This document shows positions 6,237-8,968 of a stretch of 8,968 nt of DNA, one piece after another; positions within the stretch are counted from its first letter, which is position 1; every line of letters begins with the position of its first letter. This DNA comes from Parafilimonas sp. GTDB taxonomy: Bacteria > Bacteroidota > Bacteroidia > Chitinophagales > Chitinophagaceae. The notes under the pieces were generated by a model that did not search any database, was not told the DNA's origin, and saw only the letters and a program-made list of their open reading frames with translations. Made by a program: the position numbers and the translations under genes. The stretch covers positions 1 through 8,968 of the forward strand of contig JAHEZC010000065.1 of the NCBI GenBank assembly GCA_023251275.1, given 5' to 3'.

Positions 6237-8885
6237 ATGAAAAAAACAACTGTCATTTTATCATTGCTTATCACTTCACTGGTTGGATACGCACAGGAAA
6301 ATAAAAGCGAATTGATATTAAAAGATGGATGGAAAATGCAATCATCACTCAGCTTTAATGCAACGGGTAAACAAATTTCACAAATGGATTTTGATCCGCA
6401 GAGATGGTATAATGTATCTGTCCCCACCACTATCATTGCCGGCTTGCTTGAGAATAAAAAATATGATTTCGATCCATTTTACAGTAACAATCTTGAAAAA
6501 ATTTCAGGCCCTGAATTCGATAAACCCTGGTGGTTCAGAAAAGAATTTAAATTAAAAGCATCTGAAAAAGATAAGAATGTAATACTGAAACTGCACGGCA
6601 TTAACTACAAGGCTAACTTATGGTTCAATGGTGTTTTGCTTGCAGATTCAGCTTCAATAAAAGGCCCTTTCCGTTTTTTCGAATTTGATATCACAAAGCT
6701 TATAAAATTTGAGGGCACAAATGTGCTGGCTCTCGAAATAACCCGCCCATTCAATCCCAACAAATCAGATGGTGATCTTGCCATTGATTATGCCGACTGG
6801 ATCCATTACCCCGCTGATTATAATGGCGGAATTGTCAACAATGTAACTATCAGCCTGTACGATAAAGTTGCTGTTCGTTATCCGCTCGTTACCACAAAAT
6901 TTGATTATCCTTCATTGGAAACTGCACACCTGGAAGTGGATGCGGAAGCAGTGAATTATTCGGATGATGAATTAGATATTGAAATAAAAGGTAAGATAAA
7001 TGGTGACATTCACCTTGAGCAAAAAGTGCACTTAGGCCCGAAAGAGATTAAGCAAGTAACTTTCTCCTCTAATGATTACCCGCAATTGAATGTGAAAAGC
7101 CCAAAAATATGGTGGCCCTGGCAATATGGAAAACCAGAATTAAACCATATTTCTCTTGAAGCTATATACAATCAAAAAGTGAGTAATGAGGTGGCAGAAA
7201 ATTTTGGCATCCGTGAAATAAAGTCAGCGTTTATCAGTGATGATTCAAGAGAGTTCATCATCAACGGAAAACCAATCATGCTACGCGGTGGTGCATGGTC
7301 TCCGGATATATTTCAGCGACGTTCAAAGGAAGACCAGGAACAAAAGATAAAGCTGGTCCGGGACATGAATATGAATATCATCCGTTCGGAGGGAAAATTT
7401 GAAGATGACAATTTTTACGATCTCTGCGATAAATATGGCATGCTCGTAATGACCGGCTGGATGTGCTGCGGCACCTGGCAATCACCGGGAAAATGGGATG
7501 CTGCCGAAAGAAATGTTGCGATGGAATCCGGGAAAACCATGATGTACTGGCTGAGAAATAAAGCATGCATTTTAACCTGGCTTAACGGCAGCGATATGCC
7601 GCCTAAAGATGCTTCGGTAGAAAGAGACTGGCTTAAAATTGAAAGCGATCTTAAATGGCCAAATCCTGTCCTCGCAACTGCAGATGCAAGTGAATCAAAA
7701 GTTTCCGGCAAGAGCGGTGTTAAGATGAATGGCCCCTATGACTGGGTGCCTCCCATATACTGGGAAACCGATCCCCATGAATATGGAGGAGCATGGAGTT
7801 TTGCAACGGAAATTTCACCGGGCCCTTCTATCCCTCCTTATGAAAGCTTAATCAAATTTATACCAAAAGATTCGTTGCAAATCAATAGCAGCGATTGGTT
7901 GTATCACTGCGGCACAATGCAGTTTGGCAATACGAATATTTTTAATAGTGCACTTGATGGAAGGTACGGTAAATCATCATCCATAAAGCAATTTTTAGCC
8001 AAAGCCCAGGCTCAGAATTATGAAGGCCACAGGGCAATGATGGAGGCCTTCGGTTTAAATAAATATAATACTGCTACAGGTATAGTTCAATGGATGCTTA
8101 ACAATCCATGGCCGGGTATTATATGGCATACATTCGATTATTATTTATACCCTGCGGGCACTTATTTTGGCATAAAAAAATCACTGGAGCCTTTGCATAT
8201 TCAATATTCTTATAAGTCGAAAGAAGTGGTGATAGTGAATACATTGCTGAAAAATTTTTCGGACCTTACTGTACACGCAGATATATACAACCCCGACGGC
8301 AGTCATAAATATTCAAAATCGGTTTCTGCCAATGTGAGAGAAGACAGTATTAAAAGATGTTTTACCATCCCGGCGACTGAGGGTTTATCCGATACCTATT
8401 TTCTCCGGCTAAGATTAAATGAAGAAAGCGGGAAGACCAAAAGCATTAACTGGTACTGGCTTTCCAATAAAGATGATGCGCCGAACTGGGATAAGTCAAA
8501 ATGGTATTACACTCCGCAGTCAGGTTACACCGATTTCAGTGCATTACAGCAATTGCCCCAAACAACGCTTGAAACGAAATACACCACGGAAACCGAAGAC
8601 GGGAAAACCGTTCACAAAATCACAGTCACGAATACCGGCAAGGCAGTAGCTTTCTTTGTGCATATACGTGCATTGAAAGAAAAAAATGGTGAAGATATTT
8701 TGCCTGTAATTTTTGATGATAATTATTTACTCCTGGCTCCCGGTGAAAGCAGGGCTATACATTGCATTTATGAGCATAAACATGCACATAATGCCGTGCC
8801 TTACATTTTAATATCTGCATGGAACCTTGACCCCGTGCATAGCAGCATGGAGGGACATGGAGGATTTGAAAAGGAAATGGAATGA
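6237..8885 (+). CDS. Secreted glycoside hydrolase family 2, exo-beta-D-glucosaminidase (CsxA)-like
   Basis: An 882-residue exported hydrolase with a signal peptide (MKKTTVILSLLITSLVGYAQ, cleavage near residues 19-20). The N-terminal sugar-binding jelly roll (about 25-210) contains PWWFRKEF and an LWFNGV strand; an Ig-like domain follows (about 215-330). The TIM barrel (about 335-655) has LRGGAWSPD (349-357), RSEGKFEDD (383-391), GWMCC (407-411), NGSDMPP (450-456) with the predicted acid/base Asp453, GPYDWVPPIYW (499-509), and ATEISPGPSIP (523-533) with the predicted nucleophile Glu525. The 72-residue spacing of this pair equals that of Asp469 and Glu541 in Amycolatopsis CsxA. EPLHIQYSYKSKEVVIVNT (651-669) opens C-terminal Ig-like domains. 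CsxA releases glucosamine from the non-reducing end of chitosan; the Glu of the CsxA GWECC motif is Met409 here, so the substrate is uncertain and a beta-mannosidase-like or other activity is possible. It follows the sugar permease gene, suggesting joint use of a saccharide. Confidence 0.88.
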   Translation: MKKTTVILSLLITSLVGYAQENKSELILKDGWKMQSSLSFNATGKQISQMDFDPQRWYNVSVPTTIIAGLLENKKYDFDPFYSNNLEKISGPEFDKPWWFRKEFKLKASEKDKNVILKLHGINYKANLWFNGVLLADSASIKGPFRFFEFDITKLIKFEGTNVLALEITRPFNPNKSDGDLAIDYADWIHYPADYNGGIVNNVTISLYDKVAVRYPLVTTKFDYPSLETAHLEVDAEAVNYSDDELDIEIKGKINGDIHLEQKVHLGPKEIKQVTFSSNDYPQLNVKSPKIWWPWQYGKPELNHISLEAIYNQKVSNEVAENFGIREIKSAFISDDSREFIINGKPIMLRGGAWSPDIFQRRSKEDQEQKIKLVRDMNMNIIRSEGKFEDDNFYDLCDKYGMLVMTGWMCCGTWQSPGKWDAAERNVAMESGKTMMYWLRNKACILTWLNGSDMPPKDASVERDWLKIESDLKWPNPVLATADASESKVSGKSGVKMNGPYDWVPPIYWETDPHEYGGAWSFATEISPGPSIPPYESLIKFIPKDSLQINSSDWLYHCGTMQFGNTNIFNSALDGRYGKSSSIKQFLAKAQAQNYEGHRAMMEAFGLNKYNTATGIVQWMLNNPWPGIIWHTFDYYLYPAGTYFGIKKSLEPLHIQYSYKSKEVVIVNTLLKNFSDLTVHADIYNPDGSHKYSKSVSANVREDSIKRCFTIPATEGLSDTYFLRLRLNEESGKTKSINWYWLSNKDDAPNWDKSKWYYTPQSGYTDFSALQQLPQTTLETKYTTETEDGKTVHKITVTNTGKAVAFFVHIRALKEKNGEDILPVIFDDNYLLLAPGESRAIHCIYEHKHAHNAVPYILISAWNLDPVHSSMEGHGGFEKEME

Positions 8886-8968
8886 TGCGACTGCAGATCA
8901 TCAAAATTGTGAATGAGCTTTCAAGAAATATTATGTAATTTCCTGTAGCCACACCGCCACACTGCAAC
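8886..8968. other. Right-edge non-coding sequence
   Basis: After the GH2 stop codon no gene, clear terminator hairpin or promoter could be recognised before the window ends. An 18-codon frame overlapping the stop is too short to support. Confidence 0.6.

Noticed and set aside
8882..8938. 18-codon frame starting in an ATGA overlap with the GH2 stop
   Set aside because: Too short, no recognisable sequence; the overlap is likely coincidental.
8755..8967. Minus-strand open frame of 70 codons at the right edge
   Set aside because: It lies largely opposite the well-supported C-terminal coding sequence of the GH2 gene and has no recognisable protein features.
1..8968. CRISPR array, insertion sequence, tRNA/rRNA or defence system
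   Set aside because: No regularly spaced repeats, transposase-like frame, terminal inverted repeats or RNA gene signatures were seen on either strand.

Overview
The window looks like chromosomal DNA of a member of the Bacteroidota, most likely of the Chitinophagales/Chitinophagaceae type. The reasons are moderate to low GC, starts without a convincing Shine-Dalgarno sequence but with A/T-rich leaders, one good match to the Bacteroidota promoter pattern TTG-N17-TAnnTTTG, and protein sequences (M48 lipoprotein, PolA, DUF3052-like protein) of the style typical of that group. The family placement is inference from the look of the proteins, not from a search.

All convincing genes are on the + strand. 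The left edge (1-74) may hold the last codons of an upstream gene ending in an arginine-rich tail. Then come an M48 metallopeptidase lipoprotein (158-967) and a small cytoplasmic DUF3052-like protein of unknown function (1087-1527), which has its own promoter and is closed by a strong intrinsic terminator (1606-1635). A 364-base gap without a convincing gene leads to a full-length three-domain DNA polymerase I, polA (1892-4762). It keeps all 5'-nuclease, proofreading and polymerase residues, and its interdomain linker carries a sequence resembling a sliding-clamp binding motif.

43 bases after polA begins a 12-helix MFS permease of the FucP (FHS) sugar type (4806-6077). 159 bases further is a secreted glycoside hydrolase family 2 enzyme of the exo-beta-D-glucosaminidase (CsxA) type (6237-8885). 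The last 83 bases hold nothing recognisable.

The left part is housekeeping (envelope proteolysis, DNA replication and repair). The right pair reads as a small saccharide-use unit: the exported hydrolase would release a monosaccharide, possibly an amino sugar, outside the inner membrane and the permease would import it. That link rests on adjacency and family knowledge only. Both proteins differ from their best-known relatives at positions tied to proton coupling (permease) or amine recognition (hydrolase), so the real sugar may not be fucose or glucosamine. I saw no mobile element, CRISPR array, RNA gene or clearly new multi-gene system.
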